Below are positions 45,006 through 56,553 of a stretch of 64,000 bases of DNA, piece by piece (position 1 is the first letter of the stretch; every line of letters starts with the position of its first letter). Both the position numbers and the translations under genes were made by a program. This stretch comes from Polynucleobacter rarus (lineage in GTDB: Bacteria > Pseudomonadota > Gammaproteobacteria > Burkholderiales > Burkholderiaceae). The notes under the pieces were generated by a model. It did not search any database. It worked only from the letters and a program-made list of their open reading frames with translations, and had not been told where the DNA came from. Location: the NCBI RefSeq assembly GCF_003072505.1, contig NZ_NTGB01000001.1:2483622-2547621 (forward strand), written 5' to 3'.

Positions 45006-45806
45006 TTAAGCAAATAATTTATCATCAAAAATTGCTACTGCTCTAGTCCATCCCGCAGAGGCACCTCTTATTTTGTGAGGAAAACAACTAATATAAAATC
45101 CGAACGGTGGTAAAGCCTCTAAGTTGTGTAATTTTTCTAAATGACAATAGCCAATATCTCGTCCTGCTTTATGACCTTCCCAGATTAGACTCGAATCTTT
45201 CGTTTCTTCATATTTCTTTTGCGTATGAACAAAGGGTGCATCCCAACTCCAACCATCAATTCCAGTTAAGCGCACTCCACGCTCTAATAAATACATGGTT
45301 GCTTCGTATCCCATGCCACATCCCGACGACACATAATCATCGTGTCCAAAGCGGGAACCAGCTCGCGTATTTACAACCACAATATCTAAAGGTTGAAGTG
45401 TGTAGTTGATTCGTTTTAACTCCTCTTCTACATCTTTTGCAGTTACAACATAACCGTCCGCAAAATGTCTAAAGTCTAGTTTTACTCCGGGAGCAAAACA
45501 CCACTCCAGTGGTACTTGATCAATCGTAATAGATGGTTTTTTTTCACCTAAAGCATCGTCCATCGTATTGTGAAAATGATAAGGCGCATCTAAGTGCGTC
45601 CCATTATGTGTCGAGATGGTTGCAACCTCTACTGCCCATCCCTGGCCATCCGGCAATTCATTTTTTTGTAAGCCTGGAAAAAATTCCGCAATGCGCTCTA
45701 CCGTATCTGCATGAGTAAAGTACTCTATTTTAGGTTTAAACGAGGGTGGATCACTAATCGTTTCATTGTCTAAATAGATCGAAATATCTATTAATTTTCT
45801 TGTCAT
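45006..45806 (-). CDS. cyclase-family hydrolase (KynB/isatin hydrolase-like)
   Basis: A 266-residue metal-dependent hydrolase. The classical metal motif HNGTHLDAPYHF is intact, unlike the variant in the paralogue at 4151-5119. GIDGWSWDAPF and RAGSRFGHDDY are other conserved parts. Such enzymes open amide or lactam rings. It lacks operon partners here, so the substrate is open. Confidence 0.87.
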   Translation of the reverse strand: MTRKLIDISIYLDNETISDPPSFKPKIEYFTHADTVERIAEFFPGLQKNELPDGQGWAVEVATISTHNGTHLDAPYHFHNTMDDALGEKKPSITIDQVPLEWCFAPGVKLDFRHFADGYVVTAKDVEEELKRINYTLQPLDIVVVNTRAGSRFGHDDYVSSGCGMGYEATMYLLERGVRLTGIDGWSWDAPFVHTQKKYEETKDSSLIWEGHKAGRDIGYCHLEKLHNLEALPPFGFYISCFPHKIRGASAGWTRAVAIFDDKLFA

Positions 45807-45881
45807 TTTGTCCCCTACTTTTGTTGTTTATTTAATTTACCACAACTCATTTTTTGGGGACTTTATTTAATTCTAATTTTC

Positions 45882-46955
45882 TTAATGATATCCAACTTTT
45901 TCTAATATCTCTTGGGAAGTTTTTTGATGCTTCGCAAAAGCGTCCATTGGAATGTTTTCCACAATGAAATTTCCTAATTTTTTTAAAACATCATTTTCTA
46001 CTTCAACTGTTTTTACAACTGCCCACTCATGATTTCTATTTGCAAAGTATTTTTGTGCTTCATCACTCGCCAAATATTCCATAAATTCTATTGACTCTTT
46101 AAGGTGAGGTGCATTCTTTGCTACACCTGCACCAATTATATTTATATGTGTTCCTGTAGTTGTTTGATTCGGCCAAATATATCCAATGTTACTGATAACT
46201 TTTTGATCTTCTGGTTTACTTGATTTCATTAAGCGCGCTAAGTAATATGAATTTGTTAAGGTCACCCCACACTCTCCATTAGCTACAGCTTTGATTTGGT
46301 CCGTATCTCCTCCGCTGGGAGATCTAGCCATATTTCGAACTATGCCTTTTGCCCAATCTTCAGTTGCCCTTTCACCTTGTAACTCTATTCTTGATCCCAT
46401 TAACGAAAGCATATAAGGGTGAGTTCCCGACCGAGTACATACCATCCCTTTATTGATTGGATCTGCTAGTTTTTCGTAGGTATCGACATCCGTTGGTTTT
46501 ACTTTTGATTTGTTATAGACAATCATCCTAGCTCTAGTTGTCACTCCAAACCAAGTTGATCCGTAAGTATCCTTTTTGGATCTTAAATTTTCAGGTATGC
46601 GTTCCTCAAGATATTGTGAATGGATTCGTTTGAAGAACCCCTCATGTTCAATCTTCCAAAGTCTTGATGCGTCCACCAACATAATGACATCGGCAGGGCT
46701 TCTTAGATCATTGCCTTTTAATCTTTCACTAAGTTCGCTTTCAGTCGCTTCGATACGATTTATTTTGATACCTGTTTTCTTTGTAAATTCGCTATAAAGC
46801 GTCTCATCTGTTGGAAAATGTCTGGTCGCATAAAGATTGATTTCCTTTTGTTTTAAGGCTTCAACATTAGTTTGACTATTCGTGATCGTTCCATAACTGC
46901 AACCTACTACAACCATCAAAATACTGATGTTCTTTTGAAAAGTACGATTTCTCAT
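45882..46955 (-). CDS. Fe(3+) ABC transporter substrate-binding protein
   Basis: A 357-residue periplasmic iron-binding protein of the FutA/FbpA type. After a signal peptide (ILMVVVGCSYGTITNSQ) the mature protein begins INLYATRHFPTDETLY; DVIMLVDASRLWKIEHEGF and GECGVTLTNSYYLARLM are family motifs, with a metal-binding Tyr pair in NSYYLA. Permease and ATPase partners are not in the window. A good Fur box lies upstream. Confidence 0.9.
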   Translation of the reverse strand: MRNRTFQKNISILMVVVGCSYGTITNSQTNVEALKQKEINLYATRHFPTDETLYSEFTKKTGIKINRIEATESELSERLKGNDLRSPADVIMLVDASRLWKIEHEGFFKRIHSQYLEERIPENLRSKKDTYGSTWFGVTTRARMIVYNKSKVKPTDVDTYEKLADPINKGMVCTRSGTHPYMLSLMGSRIELQGERATEDWAKGIVRNMARSPSGGDTDQIKAVANGECGVTLTNSYYLARLMKSSKPEDQKVISNIGYIWPNQTTTGTHINIIGAGVAKNAPHLKESIEFMEYLASDEAQKYFANRNHEWAVVKTVEVENDVLKKLGNFIVENIPMDAFAKHQKTSQEILEKVGYH

Positions 46956-46996
46956 CCGCGAATCCTTTATTTAATTTGACTAAATTTCATTTTATC

Positions 46997-47015
46997 GCAA
47001 ATGAGAATCATTATC
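46997..47015 (-). promoter_or_regulatory. Fur box upstream of the iron-binding protein gene
   Basis: GCAAATGAGAATCATTATC matches the 19-base Fur consensus at 16 of 19 positions and lies 42 to 60 bp before the start codon. It supports iron-repressed expression. Confidence 0.8.
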
Positions 47016-47169
47016 ATTTATAAGGGATTTTTTACTTCTTTTCTTACGTATTTCTATTTTTAATAAGGAATGAAGCTACTTTTATTGACATTATTTGGGT
47101 AAATATCAATACGCGATGAGGCACACTATCAGTTTTGAGAAAAACTTTTCTTACCGATTAATCAAGCTA

Positions 47170-47202
47170 CCCAAAAGTTAGGTGCAAACTCTAACTTTTG
47201 GG
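47170..47202. terminator. strong stem-loop after gltD
   Basis: A 12 bp perfect stem (CCCAAAAGTTAG with CTAACTTTTGGG) and a 9-base loop lie 26 bases past the gltD stop. There is no clear T-run on the minus strand, so it may be a weak terminator or a 3'-end protecting hairpin. Confidence 0.5.
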
Positions 47203-47227
47203 AGATCGCTTTTATAGTTTGAAGGAC

Positions 47228-48691
47228 TTAGTTTGGCAGTTCACTTGAACCCATTAAAAACTCATCAACTGCTCTAGCACATTGGCGACCCTCACGGATA
47301 GCCCATACAACTAAAGATTGACCACGTCTCATATCGCCTGCTGCAAAGACCTTTGGTTGATTGGTTTGATAAGCTTTCATACCATCTACAGTTGCTTTGG
47401 CATTTCCACGATTATCTTTTTCGACACCAAAACCAGCAAGAATCTGCTGAGCTGGAGAAACAAAGCCCATGGCTAAGAAAACTAATTCAGCTTGCATTTC
47501 AAACTCTGAATCCGGAATTTCAGCCATTTTGCCATCACGCCATTCGAGACGTACACCAATCAGTTTCTCAAGTTTGCCATCTTTACCTTCAAAACGTTTT
47601 GTAGCAACTGACCAATCTCTTGCGCAACCTTCTTCATGGGAAGATGAAGTACGCAATTTAGTTGGCCAATATGGCCATACCAATGGTTTATTTTCCTCTT
47701 GTGGAGGCTGTGGTAATAACTCAAATTGGCTGACAGATTTGGCACCATGACGATTCGACGTTCCCACACAATCTGAACCCGTGTCACCCCCACCAATCAC
47801 AATCACATGCTTACCTTTAGCATCAATCGTGTTTTTTATATCGCCAGCAACTTCTTTATTTTGCGGAATTAAAAACTCTAACGCGTAGTGCACCCCTTTT
47901 AGGTCACGTCCAGGTATTGGTAAGTCTCTTGGTTGCTCTGCACCACCACTAATAATGACTGCATCATATTTTGCTAGCAACTCATCGGGGTCTACTCTTT
48001 TTTGTGAGTAATCTTTAATGGCAGGATCTAACTGCTCTTTACCAACAAACACACCGGTTACAAACGTCACACCTTCTGCTTCCATTTGCTCAACTCGTCT
48101 ATCGATTAACCATTTCTCCATTTTGAAGTCAGGGATACCGTAACGCAGTAATCCGCCCACACGATCATTTTTTTCATAAACACTTACATCATGTCCAACT
48201 CTTGCCAACTGTTGAGCAGCCGCTAGTCCTGCAGGACCTGAACCAACGATAGCAATCTTTTTGCCTGTCTTATGGGTTGGTAATTGTGGTTTAACCCAGC
48301 CGTTTTCCCATGCTTTATCAATAATTGCATGTTCAATTGACTTAATACCTACTGGATCACTATTGATTCCTAAAGTACAAGCTGATTCACATGGTGCCGG
48401 ACAAATTCTGCCAGTAAACTCCGGAAAATTATTTGTCGAATGTAAAACTGCAATCGCGGCTTCCCAATCTTGCTGAAATACTAATTCATTGAAATCAGGA
48501 ATAATATTGTTTACAGGGCAGCCATTATTACAAAATGGAATACCACAATCCATACAACGCGCACCTTGCGTTTTTGCCTCTTCATTTGTAAGTGGTGCTA
48601 CAAATTCTTTATAGTGTTTGACGCGTGTTAAAGGTGCTTCATAATGCTCGGACTGACGTTCAAAGTCCATAAATCCTGTCATTTTTCCCAT
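47228..48691 (-). CDS. gltD: GltD, glutamate synthase small subunit
   Basis: A 487-residue FAD/NADPH subunit of glutamate synthase. The N-terminal Cys cluster ([31 protein letters not shown]) binds [4Fe-4S]; [15 protein letters not shown] and [15 protein letters not shown] bind FAD and NADPH. It follows gltB. Confidence 0.96.
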   Translation of the reverse strand: MGKMTGFMDFERQSEHYEAPLTRVKHYKEFVAPLTNEEAKTQGARCMDCGIPFCNNGCPVNNIIPDFNELVFQQDWEAAIAVLHSTNNFPEFTGRICPAPCESACTLGINSDPVGIKSIEHAIIDKAWENGWVKPQLPTHKTGKKIAIVGSGPAGLAAAQQLARVGHDVSVYEKNDRVGGLLRYGIPDFKMEKWLIDRRVEQMEAEGVTFVTGVFVGKEQLDPAIKDYSQKRVDPDELLAKYDAVIISGGAEQPRDLPIPGRDLKGVHYALEFLIPQNKEVAGDIKNTIDAKGKHVIVIGGGDTGSDCVGTSNRHGAKSVSQFELLPQPPQEENKPLVWPYWPTKLRTSSSHEEGCARDWSVATKRFEGKDGKLEKLIGVRLEWRDGKMAEIPDSEFEMQAELVFLAMGFVSPAQQILAGFGVEKDNRGNAKATVDGMKAYQTNQPKVFAAGDMRRGQSLVVWAIREGRQCARAVDEFLMGSSELPN

Positions 48692-48713
48692 GGCAATCTC
48701 TCTTATTCTTTCG

Positions 48714-51700
48714 TTAAACTTTTTCAGTTTTCTGTTCTGCTAAACCCTGAGCTTTTTCCCACAACTCACCTAGTGCTCTCTTGTACTCTGTTGGGAATAC
48801 TTTGATAAAGCGTGCCCTTTCAGTTTCCCAATTACCTAGTATTTTTTTAGCCTGTTCTGAGCCGGTGTAACGGAAATGTTTTTCTACTAAATCCTTTAGG
48901 ATTTCCTCATCACAAATACGTTTGCCACCTTCTTTTACATTTTCAGGAGCGTGCCACTGAGATACGGGAATTTGCTTTTCTTGTTCTTGTTTAGAGAGTA
49001 CTGGCTCTAAAGTTGCCATCGTTGTATTACAACGTTTAGCAAATAAACCATCTTCATCATAAACATAAGCAATTCCGCCACTCATACCCGCTGCAAAATT
49101 ACGTCCAGTATTTCCTAAAACAACAATCGTGCCGCCAGTCATATACTCTGCACCGTGGTCGCCTGTTCCTTCAACAACTGCAATCGCACCAGAGTTACGC
49201 ACCGCAAAACGCTCGCCAGCTACACCATTGAAGTAGGCTTCACCTGCAATCGCTCCATATAAAACAGTATTACCAACGATGATATTTTCGCTTGGATGTC
49301 CTTTGAACTCGTTTGGTACTCTGACAATCACGCGTCCGCCTGATAAACCTTTACCAACGTAATCGTTTCCGTCACCAACTAGGTCAAATGTAATTCCATG
49401 TGCTAAAAATGCCGCAAAACTTTGACCAGCTGTACCATTTAATTGAACGTGGATCGTGTCATCAGGAAGACCAGCATGGCCGTACCTTTTTGCCACTTCA
49501 CCAGACAACATTGCTCCAACTGTACGGTTTACATTATTTACTTGAGTAATGAACGAAACTCTTGTGCCCTGATTAATTGCCTCTTGAGCTTTTGCAACTA
49601 ACTCATGATCAAGCGCTTTTTCTAAGCCATGGTCTTGGATTTGAACTTGACGTAAGTCAGAGTTAATTTGTTGATCTGGCTGTGCAAAGATCTTTCTGAA
49701 ATCTAAGCCTTTTGCTTTCCAATGCTCGATTCCCTTCTTTGTGTCCAGTAAATCTACTCGACCTACTAGTTCATCAAAAGTTCTAATTCCTAATTGAGCC
49801 ATAATTTCTCTAACTTCCTCAGCTACATAGAAGAAGAAATTCACAACGTATTCTGGCTTGCCGGAGAATTTTTTTCTAAGAACTGGATCCTGCGTCGCAA
49901 CCCCTACTGGACAGGTATTGAGATGACACTTTCTCATCATGATGCAACCTTCTACCACTAATGGTGCGGTTGCAAAACCAAATTCTTCAGCACCTAACAG
50001 TGCTCCAATCACAACATCTCTACCAGTTTTCATTTGGCCATCTGCTTGGACTCGAATACGTCCGCGTAACCCATTTAACACTAAGGTTTGTTGAGTTTCA
50101 GCCAAACCTAATTCCCAAGGTGAGCCTGCATGTTTGATAGAAGATAATGGTGAGGCACCAGTACCACCATCATGTCCAGCAATCACAACGTGGTCTGCTT
50201 TTGCTTTGGCAACGCCAGCAGCAACCGTTCCAACGCCAACTTCAGAAACTAGTTTCACAGAAATATCTGCGCTCGAATTGACATTCTTTAAATCGTGAAT
50301 CAACTGCGCCAAATCTTCAATTGAATAAATATCGTGGTGTGGAGGTGGTGATATTAATCCCACTCCTGGCACAGAGTAACGTAATTTTCCAATGTAATCA
50401 GATACTTTTCCACCCGGCAATTGACCACCTTCACCAGGTTTTGCACCTTGTGCCATCTTAATTTGTATTTGATCGGCCGAAGTTAAATACTCTGCGGTTA
50501 CACCAAAACGACCAGACGCAACCTGCTTAATTTTTGAGCGTAATGAATCGCCAGCTTGAAGTGGAATATCAGCTTCAATTACATCTTTGCCGAGCTGCGA
50601 TGCCAAGCTCTCACCAGTACCAATCTTAATCCCTTTTAATTCATTGGTATAACGGTTCTGATCTTCTCCACCCTCACCCGTATTCGATTTACCACCAATT
50701 CGGTTCATTGCAACTGCTAATGTTGCATGGGCTTCAGTCGAAATAGATCCTAAAGACATCGCACCAGTTGCAAAACGTTTAACGATTTCTTTTGCAGACT
50801 CTACTTCAGAAACGTCAATTGCATTACTTGGTTCGATTTTGAATTCAAACAAACCTCTCAAAGTCATATGACGCTTACTTTGATCGTTAATTAAATTCGC
50901 ATATTCTTTGTAAGTCTGATAACCACCATTTTCAGGCCCAGCCTTCGTCGAGTGTTGTAATTTCGCGATGGAATCAGGAGTCCACATATGATCTTCGCCA
51001 CGAATTCTGAAGGCATACTCGCCACCTGCATCCAACATATTTGCTAAGACCGGATCTTCACTAAATGCTTTTTGATGCATTAATATGGCTTCTTCAGCTA
51101 CTTCAAATATTCCGATTCCACCGACATTAGATGCTGTTCCGCTAAAGTACTTTTCAACTAACTCATCTGACAGTCCAATTGCTTCAAAAATTTGCGAACC
51201 TGTGTAAGACATATAGGTAGAGATACCCATTTTTGACATTACTTTTTGCAAGCCTTTTCCTACGGCCTTGATGTAATTCTTAATGGCTTTTTCTGCTGAT
51301 AAATCACTTGGTAAATTTTTTGCTAAATCAGCTAATGTTTCCATTGCTAGGTAAGGGTGGATAGCTTCTGCGCCATAACCTGCCAATAAAGCAAAGTGAT
51401 GTGTTTCTCTAGCTGACCCAGTTTCTATTACAAGTCCAGTACTCGTTCTTAAACCTTTTTGTACGAGATGCTGGTGAATTGTAGACGTAGCTAATAGTGC
51501 CGGAATTGCCACAAAATCCTGAGCTACTTGACGATCACTCACAATTAAAATGTTAAAGCCAGAATGCACCGCATCCACTGCTTCAGCGCATAAAGATGCT
51601 AGTCTTGCTTCAATACCATCTTTACCCCATGCGATCGGATAGCAAATATCTAATTCATGCGTTCTAAATTTTCCGCCTGTATATTGCTCGATATTTCTAA

Positions 51701-53465
51701 TTTTTGAAATCGCTTCAAAATCTAAAATTGGCTGACTTACCTCTAGTCGCATCGGAGGGTTAATATTGTTGGTATCTAAAAGATTGGGTTTAGGACCAAT
51801 GAAAGATACCAAAGACATGACCATGTTTTCACGGATGGAGTCAATTGGAGGATTCGTAACTTGAGCAAACAACTGTTTAAAGTAGTTATATAGAATCTTA
51901 TTTTTATTCGATAAAACAGCAAGTGGACTATCGTTACCCATTGAACCAATCGCTTCTTCACCAGAAAGCGCCATTGGTGCCATCAAAAACTTCAAATCTT
52001 CTTGAGAGTATCCAAATGCTTGTTGACGATCTAATAGCTTAGCTGGACTACGGCTTGTCGTGGAAGATTCTACGGCAATATTTTTAACCGTCAGTTCGTC
52101 TAATTTAATTCTTACTGCTTCAATCCAACTCTTGTATGGCTTAGCTTTAGATAAAGAGTCTTTTAATTCTTCATCTTCAATGATTCGGCCCTGTTCCATA
52201 TCGATGAGGAACATCTTGCCTGGCTGCAGGCGCCATTTTTTTACAATCTTTCCTTCTGGAAATTGAAGTACGCCTGCCTCAGATGCCATGATGACTAAAT
52301 CGTCATCTGTTACATAGTATCTTGCAGGGCGCAGTCCGTTACGGTCTAAGGTTGCTCCAATTTGTCTACCGTCAGTAAATGCAATTGCGGCTGGACCATC
52401 CCATGGTTCCATCATTGCGGCGTGATACTCATAAAACGCTCTACGATTTGTATCCATCAAAGTATGCTGCTCCCAAGCTTCTGGAATCATCATCATCATG
52501 GCATGCGTAAGAGGGTAACCCGCCATGACTAGCAACTCTAAACAGTTATCGAAACTGGCTGTATCAGATTGACCTGGGTAAATTAAAGGCCATAATTTTT
52601 TCAAATCATCGCCCAACACAACAGATTTGATCGCTCCTGTTCTAGCATTAATCCAGTTGACATTGCCTTTTACAGTATTAATTTCACCGTTGTGAGCAAT
52701 TAATCGGTAAGGATGTGCTAACTCCCAAGCTGGGAATGTGTTTGTCGAAAAGCGTTGGTGGACCATTGCTAAAGCAGATACAAATCTTTCATCCGTTAAA
52801 TCTGTATAGTAAGCTCCAACTTGATTTGCGAGAAGAAGACCTTTGTAAACGATCGTTCTAGCAGACATTGAAGTTACAAAATACTCCTTACCATGCTTTA
52901 AATTTAAATTTTGAATGGCATGGCTTGCAGACTTGCGAATAATATATAACTTACGCTCTAAAGCATCTGTAGTCATAATTTCTCGACCACGACCAATGAA
53001 AATTTGACGAATCACTGGCTCTGATTTTCTGACGTTCGGTGACATTGGCATATTAGCATCTACCGGAACATCTCTCCAGCCCAATATTTCTTGTCCTTCA
53101 ATTCTGACTGTTCTCTCTAATTCCTGTTCACAAGCTAATCTTGAGGCATGCTCTTTAGGCAAAAAAACCATACCTACGCCATATTCACCATCGGGTGGGA
53201 GTTCTACACCATTCTTAGCCATTTCCTCGCGAAATAGCAGATCGGGAATTTGCACCAATATGCCAGCGCCATCACCCATTAAGGCATCTGCACCCACTGC
53301 GCCCCGATGATCCAAATTTTCTAATATCTTTAAACCTTGGCTGACAATCTCGTGGGCTCTGTGTCCTTTGATATGCGCTACAAAACCAACACCACACGCA
53401 TCATGTTCATTGCGTGGGTCGTACAAGCCTTGTGCTTGCGGACGTAAATTCATTTGTTGAGTCAT
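48714..53465 (-). CDS. gltB: GltB, glutamate synthase large subunit
   Basis: About 1583 residues from the ATG at 53465 (GGGA upstream); the longer open frame to 53588 runs through promoter-like and repeat DNA and is not needed. GltB makes two glutamates from glutamine and 2-oxoglutarate. The N-terminal nucleophile Cys follows a short propeptide ([10 protein letters not shown]). The FMN domain includes [12 protein letters not shown], the Fe-S Cys cluster is in [18 protein letters not shown], and the GXGXG-rich C-terminal domain is present. Confidence 0.96.
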   Translation of the reverse strand: MTQQMNLRPQAQGLYDPRNEHDACGVGFVAHIKGHRAHEIVSQGLKILENLDHRGAVGADALMGDGAGILVQIPDLLFREEMAKNGVELPPDGEYGVGMVFLPKEHASRLACEQELERTVRIEGQEILGWRDVPVDANMPMSPNVRKSEPVIRQIFIGRGREIMTTDALERKLYIIRKSASHAIQNLNLKHGKEYFVTSMSARTIVYKGLLLANQVGAYYTDLTDERFVSALAMVHQRFSTNTFPAWELAHPYRLIAHNGEINTVKGNVNWINARTGAIKSVVLGDDLKKLWPLIYPGQSDTASFDNCLELLVMAGYPLTHAMMMMIPEAWEQHTLMDTNRRAFYEYHAAMMEPWDGPAAIAFTDGRQIGATLDRNGLRPARYYVTDDDLVIMASEAGVLQFPEGKIVKKWRLQPGKMFLIDMEQGRIIEDEELKDSLSKAKPYKSWIEAVRIKLDELTVKNIAVESSTTSRSPAKLLDRQQAFGYSQEDLKFLMAPMALSGEEAIGSMGNDSPLAVLSNKNKILYNYFKQLFAQVTNPPIDSIRENMVMSLVSFIGPKPNLLDTNNINPPMRLEVSQPILDFEAISKIRNIEQYTGGKFRTHELDICYPIAWGKDGIEARLASLCAEAVDAVHSGFNILIVSDRQVAQDFVAIPALLATSTIHQHLVQKGLRTSTGLVIETGSARETHHFALLAGYGAEAIHPYLAMETLADLAKNLPSDLSAEKAIKNYIKAVGKGLQKVMSKMGISTYMSYTGSQIFEAIGLSDELVEKYFSGTASNVGGIGIFEVAEEAILMHQKAFSEDPVLANMLDAGGEYAFRIRGEDHMWTPDSIAKLQHSTKAGPENGGYQTYKEYANLINDQSKRHMTLRGLFEFKIEPSNAIDVSEVESAKEIVKRFATGAMSLGSISTEAHATLAVAMNRIGGKSNTGEGGEDQNRYTNELKGIKIGTGESLASQLGKDVIEADIPLQAGDSLRSKIKQVASGRFGVTAEYLTSADQIQIKMAQGAKPGEGGQLPGGKVSDYIGKLRYSVPGVGLISPPPHHDIYSIEDLAQLIHDLKNVNSSADISVKLVSEVGVGTVAAGVAKAKADHVVIAGHDGGTGASPLSSIKHAGSPWELGLAETQQTLVLNGLRGRIRVQADGQMKTGRDVVIGALLGAEEFGFATAPLVVEGCIMMRKCHLNTCPVGVATQDPVLRKKFSGKPEYVVNFFFYVAEEVREIMAQLGIRTFDELVGRVDLLDTKKGIEHWKAKGLDFRKIFAQPDQQINSDLRQVQIQDHGLEKALDHELVAKAQEAINQGTRVSFITQVNNVNRTVGAMLSGEVAKRYGHAGLPDDTIHVQLNGTAGQSFAAFLAHGITFDLVGDGNDYVGKGLSGGRVIVRVPNEFKGHPSENIIVGNTVLYGAIAGEAYFNGVAGERFAVRNSGAIAVVEGTGDHGAEYMTGGTIVVLGNTGRNFAAGMSGGIAYVYDEDGLFAKRCNTTMATLEPVLSKQEQEKQIPVSQWHAPENVKEGGKRICDEEILKDLVEKHFRYTGSEQAKKILGNWETERARFIKVFPTEYKRALGELWEKAQGLAEQKTEKV

Positions 53466-53570
53466 ATTTTTCCCATTCTTTTTTGACAATTTTTTTACTG
53501 TCAAAAACCCGATATTTAGCTGAAGAATTAAACTATAGGGGAATACCCCCAATACTACAAATGTTATTAC

Positions 53571-53639
53571 ACTTACTCTGTCCCCCATTTTGGTTTTGCA
53601 CCAACTTGGAGAGGAAAATCATGGGGACAGAGTTAATGT
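53571..53639. repeat. inverted repeat with CTCTGTCCCC arms next to the RAYT-like gene
   Basis: TTACTCTGTCCCCC (from 53574) and GGGGACAGAGTTAA (to 53635) face each other across about 35 bases. Inverted pairs of short GC-rich words beside a RAYT gene are the usual form of REP/REPIN elements. Here the arms differ by one inserted base each. Confidence 0.6.
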
Positions 53640-53646
53640 ATTGCAA

Positions 53647-54198
53647 TTAATTGGCTAATTCTTGTAACCAATTGCGCCATTTTTGTTGGCGCTCAAAGGG
53701 AGTATTACCTAAATGCCAAAAAGGGAGAATGTCAACTAGGCCATAATTAGATTCCTGACCAGCATGAATTCGGTAGCTTGACCAAATGTACTGTTCTGGA
53801 TGTGCCACTAATTTATCTCTAACGCTACTCAGATCAATCATCGCTTGGCACAATAATAGGGCTTGATCTGTTTCAACCACCTTCGAATAGAATCGTCCCT
53901 GCCAAACTGTGCCCATTTTCTGGTGCTGTTGGTTATATTTTTGGGTAAATCTTCGACAAAGAGATTGCATGGTTCTGGCAAGACTTGACTCATCTTTAGG
54001 CGTCACCAACATTTCTAATTGATTTGGCAAAATGCTGTAAGCATGGATGGTTAACTGATAGGTTTTAGCGGCATCTCTTAACCAAGCTAAGAAATTCAAT
54101 TTCATTTCATCACTAGCAAAAATCTTCAGAGAATCAAGTCCCTTTGCACGAACGTACATTGGCGTGCCCGGAGTAAGACTTCGCGCTTTTCTTGCCAT
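53647..54198 (-). CDS. RAYT-like (Y1 transposase family) protein with degenerate HUH motif
   Basis: A 183-residue protein of the REP-associated tyrosine transposase family. The layout fits: the N-terminal strand YVRAKGLDSLKIF, then the motif region IHAYSILPNQLEMLVTP, then MQSLCRRFTQKYNQ and GTVWQGRFYSKVV, and a C-terminal WSSYR. The metal-binding His-x-His of the family (N-H-x-H-x-L) is replaced by N-Q-L-E-M-L (residues 59-64), so nicking activity is doubtful. The complete, undisrupted frame suggests it is kept for another role. It lies between gltB and mrcA. Confidence 0.82.
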   Translation of the reverse strand: MARKARSLTPGTPMYVRAKGLDSLKIFASDEMKLNFLAWLRDAAKTYQLTIHAYSILPNQLEMLVTPKDESSLARTMQSLCRRFTQKYNQQHQKMGTVWQGRFYSKVVETDQALLLCQAMIDLSSVRDKLVAHPEQYIWSSYRIHAGQESNYGLVDILPFWHLGNTPFERQQKWRNWLQELAN

Positions 54199-54207
54199 GC
54201 GGACTCA

Positions 54208-56448
54208 TTAATCCGTCAAATTGGTATATTGGGCGTTTTCCTTAAATTCTGGAACTACCCAATCACCATCTATAGACTGAACACCTTCAGGAATTTCACG
54301 CGAGCTTTCTGGAAAACCCTGCAATGCCTTCGCCATGTAGTTAATCCAAATTGGTAAAGCTAATCCGCCACCGGTTTCAGTTGCACCAAGGCTCCTTGGC
54401 TTATCAAAGCCAATCCAAACAACAGCTGCTACTTTGGGCTGATATCCAGCAAACCAAGCATCATGAGAATCATTCGTGGTACCGGTCTTGCCAGCAATGT
54501 CAGATCTTTTTAAACGTCCACGAGCAGACGCTGCAGTTCCTGATTTGGTTACTTCTTGTAGCAGACTATCCATCACAAATGCTGTTCTAGCATCTAAAAC
54601 TCTTTTTGCACCATCTTCAACAGTTTTTGGAGATGCTTGAAAAAGAACCTTACCTTTAGAATCTACGATTTTGTCAATTAGATACGGCGTAATTTCATAG
54701 CCACCATTAGCAAAAACACTATATCCCAAAGACATTTGCAAAGGTGTTGCAGAACCAGCGCCTAGAGCAAGGGTTAAATAGGGTGGGTTTTTTTCTGGTT
54801 CAAAACCAAAACGCTGAATAAAATCTTGAACGTAATGTGGTCCAATTGATCGCATTATTCTTACCGAAACTAAATTTTTAGATTTCGCCAATGCCGTTCG
54901 GACAGTCATTAAACCTTCCATTTTTCCATCATAATTCTTTGGCTCCCAAGCCTTACCACCAGTTTCTACCCCGCTAAAAGATAATGGTCCATCATTCACA
55001 ATTGTTCTTGGCATAATGCCTTTTTCAATTCCAGCTGCGTATAAAAAAGGCTTAAAGGATGATCCTGGCTGACGCTCTGCCATCATGGCATGATTAAATT
55101 GATTTCTCTTAAAATCAAAACCACCAGTCATCGATAAGATCGCGCCAGAGTGCGTGTCCACTGAAATTAATGCACCTTCAACTTCTGGTAGTTGCGTAAT
55201 CTGCCAGCCACCATTCACTTTAGGCATGACACGAATAATTGAGCCTACTGAAATCTTGATTTTAGGTTGTGCTGTGGGGCTTAAAGCATCTTTAACAAAT
55301 TTGAGAGCCTCTCCCTGCATGACAACAACTTCACCGGTAGAGATAAATACTTTTAACTCATTAGTTGAAGCTGCCAAAACTACACCTGCTAAAACATCAT
55401 CACTACTTGGATGATCATTTAAGGCATTATCCAAAGCCCTTTTCATTTCCTTGCTATCAATGGAAGCATTAGGGATTTTTACGAACCCCTCTGGCCCTCT
55501 ATATCCATGCTTGAAGTCATAATCCATAATACCTTTACGCAGGGCTGAATATGAGGCATCTTGATCAATTCTTTTTACCGTTGTATAGACATTTAATCCT
55601 TGTTGATAAACGTTTTCTCCATACATTGAAATGAGAAGTTGACGGGCATTTTCAGCGACAAATTCGGCGTGTAATTCAAATTCACGACCTAAACCTCTGA
55701 CATTTAACTCTTCTAACATGGCCGTTGCATACTGTTCAGCAGTAATATATTTGAGATCTCGCATTCTTTGCAAAATATATTCTTGACGAATTTTGGCACG
55801 TCGAAAATTAACTACGGGATTGTATGCAGATGGTGCTTTGGGCAAACCAGCTAACATGGCAGACTCAGCGATTGTTAATTCTGAAACATTCTTACCAAAA
55901 TAAATCCTAGCCGCGCTAGCAAAACCATAGGAGCGTTGACCTAGGTAAATTTGGTTCATGTACAACTCAAGAATCTGATCTTTTGATAGATTTTGTTCAA
56001 TCTTAAAAGCTAACAAGACCTCATACAGTTTTCGGCTTAATTTTTTTTCATTTGACAAGAAAAAATTTCTCGCAACCTGCATCGTAATTGTTGATGCACC
56101 CTGGTTAAAACGGCCACTTAAGTTAGCCACAATCGCTCTGGCGAAGCCCTGTAAATCAACCCCACTATGATCATAAAAACGGTCATCCTCAGTTGCAATG
56201 ACAGCATTTTTAAGTGCCATAGGAAAATTGTTAATAGGGGTTAAATTCCTTCTTTCTTCACCAAACTCTCCAATCAAAATTCCTTCGTTAGTGAAAACTC
56301 TAAGTGGTACTTTAGGTCTGTAATCTTTGACAACTTCTAGGGATGGTAAATGAGGGGTGGCGATGATGACTGCGTATGCGCCTAATAAGCCTACGGCAAC
56401 TAATCCGCTAATACCTAATGCGGCAAAAATAAGAAGTAATTTTTTCAT
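54208..56448 (-). CDS. mrcA: penicillin-binding protein 1A
   Basis: A 746-residue bifunctional peptidoglycan synthase. An N-terminal membrane helix, then the glycosyltransferase domain (ATEDDRFYDHSGVD, GASTITMQVARN, KDQILELYMNQIYLG), and the transpeptidase domain with SSFKPF (S-x-x-K), KSKN and KTGTT. It diverges from the secretin module, the same position as ponA beside pilMNOPQ in other Betaproteobacteria. Confidence 0.95.
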   Translation of the reverse strand: MKKLLLIFAALGISGLVAVGLLGAYAVIIATPHLPSLEVVKDYRPKVPLRVFTNEGILIGEFGEERRNLTPINNFPMALKNAVIATEDDRFYDHSGVDLQGFARAIVANLSGRFNQGASTITMQVARNFFLSNEKKLSRKLYEVLLAFKIEQNLSKDQILELYMNQIYLGQRSYGFASAARIYFGKNVSELTIAESAMLAGLPKAPSAYNPVVNFRRAKIRQEYILQRMRDLKYITAEQYATAMLEELNVRGLGREFELHAEFVAENARQLLISMYGENVYQQGLNVYTTVKRIDQDASYSALRKGIMDYDFKHGYRGPEGFVKIPNASIDSKEMKRALDNALNDHPSSDDVLAGVVLAASTNELKVFISTGEVVVMQGEALKFVKDALSPTAQPKIKISVGSIIRVMPKVNGGWQITQLPEVEGALISVDTHSGAILSMTGGFDFKRNQFNHAMMAERQPGSSFKPFLYAAGIEKGIMPRTIVNDGPLSFSGVETGGKAWEPKNYDGKMEGLMTVRTALAKSKNLVSVRIMRSIGPHYVQDFIQRFGFEPEKNPPYLTLALGAGSATPLQMSLGYSVFANGGYEITPYLIDKIVDSKGKVLFQASPKTVEDGAKRVLDARTAFVMDSLLQEVTKSGTAASARGRLKRSDIAGKTGTTNDSHDAWFAGYQPKVAAVVWIGFDKPRSLGATETGGGLALPIWINYMAKALQGFPESSREIPEGVQSIDGDWVVPEFKENAQYTNLTD

Positions 56449-56553
56449 TTACCTATTATAGATATCCTGTATTCACTCGTCACGACTATTGAGTCAGATT
56501 TCTCTGACATTACTTTCAGCACGAGGTAAGACATATCGTTGTCACAATGAACT

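Noticed and set aside
48714..53588. GltB starting at 53588
   Set aside because: The extra 41 residues run through the CTCTGTCCCC repeat and leader DNA. The ATG at 53465 has a ribosome site and gives the known short propeptide before Cys.
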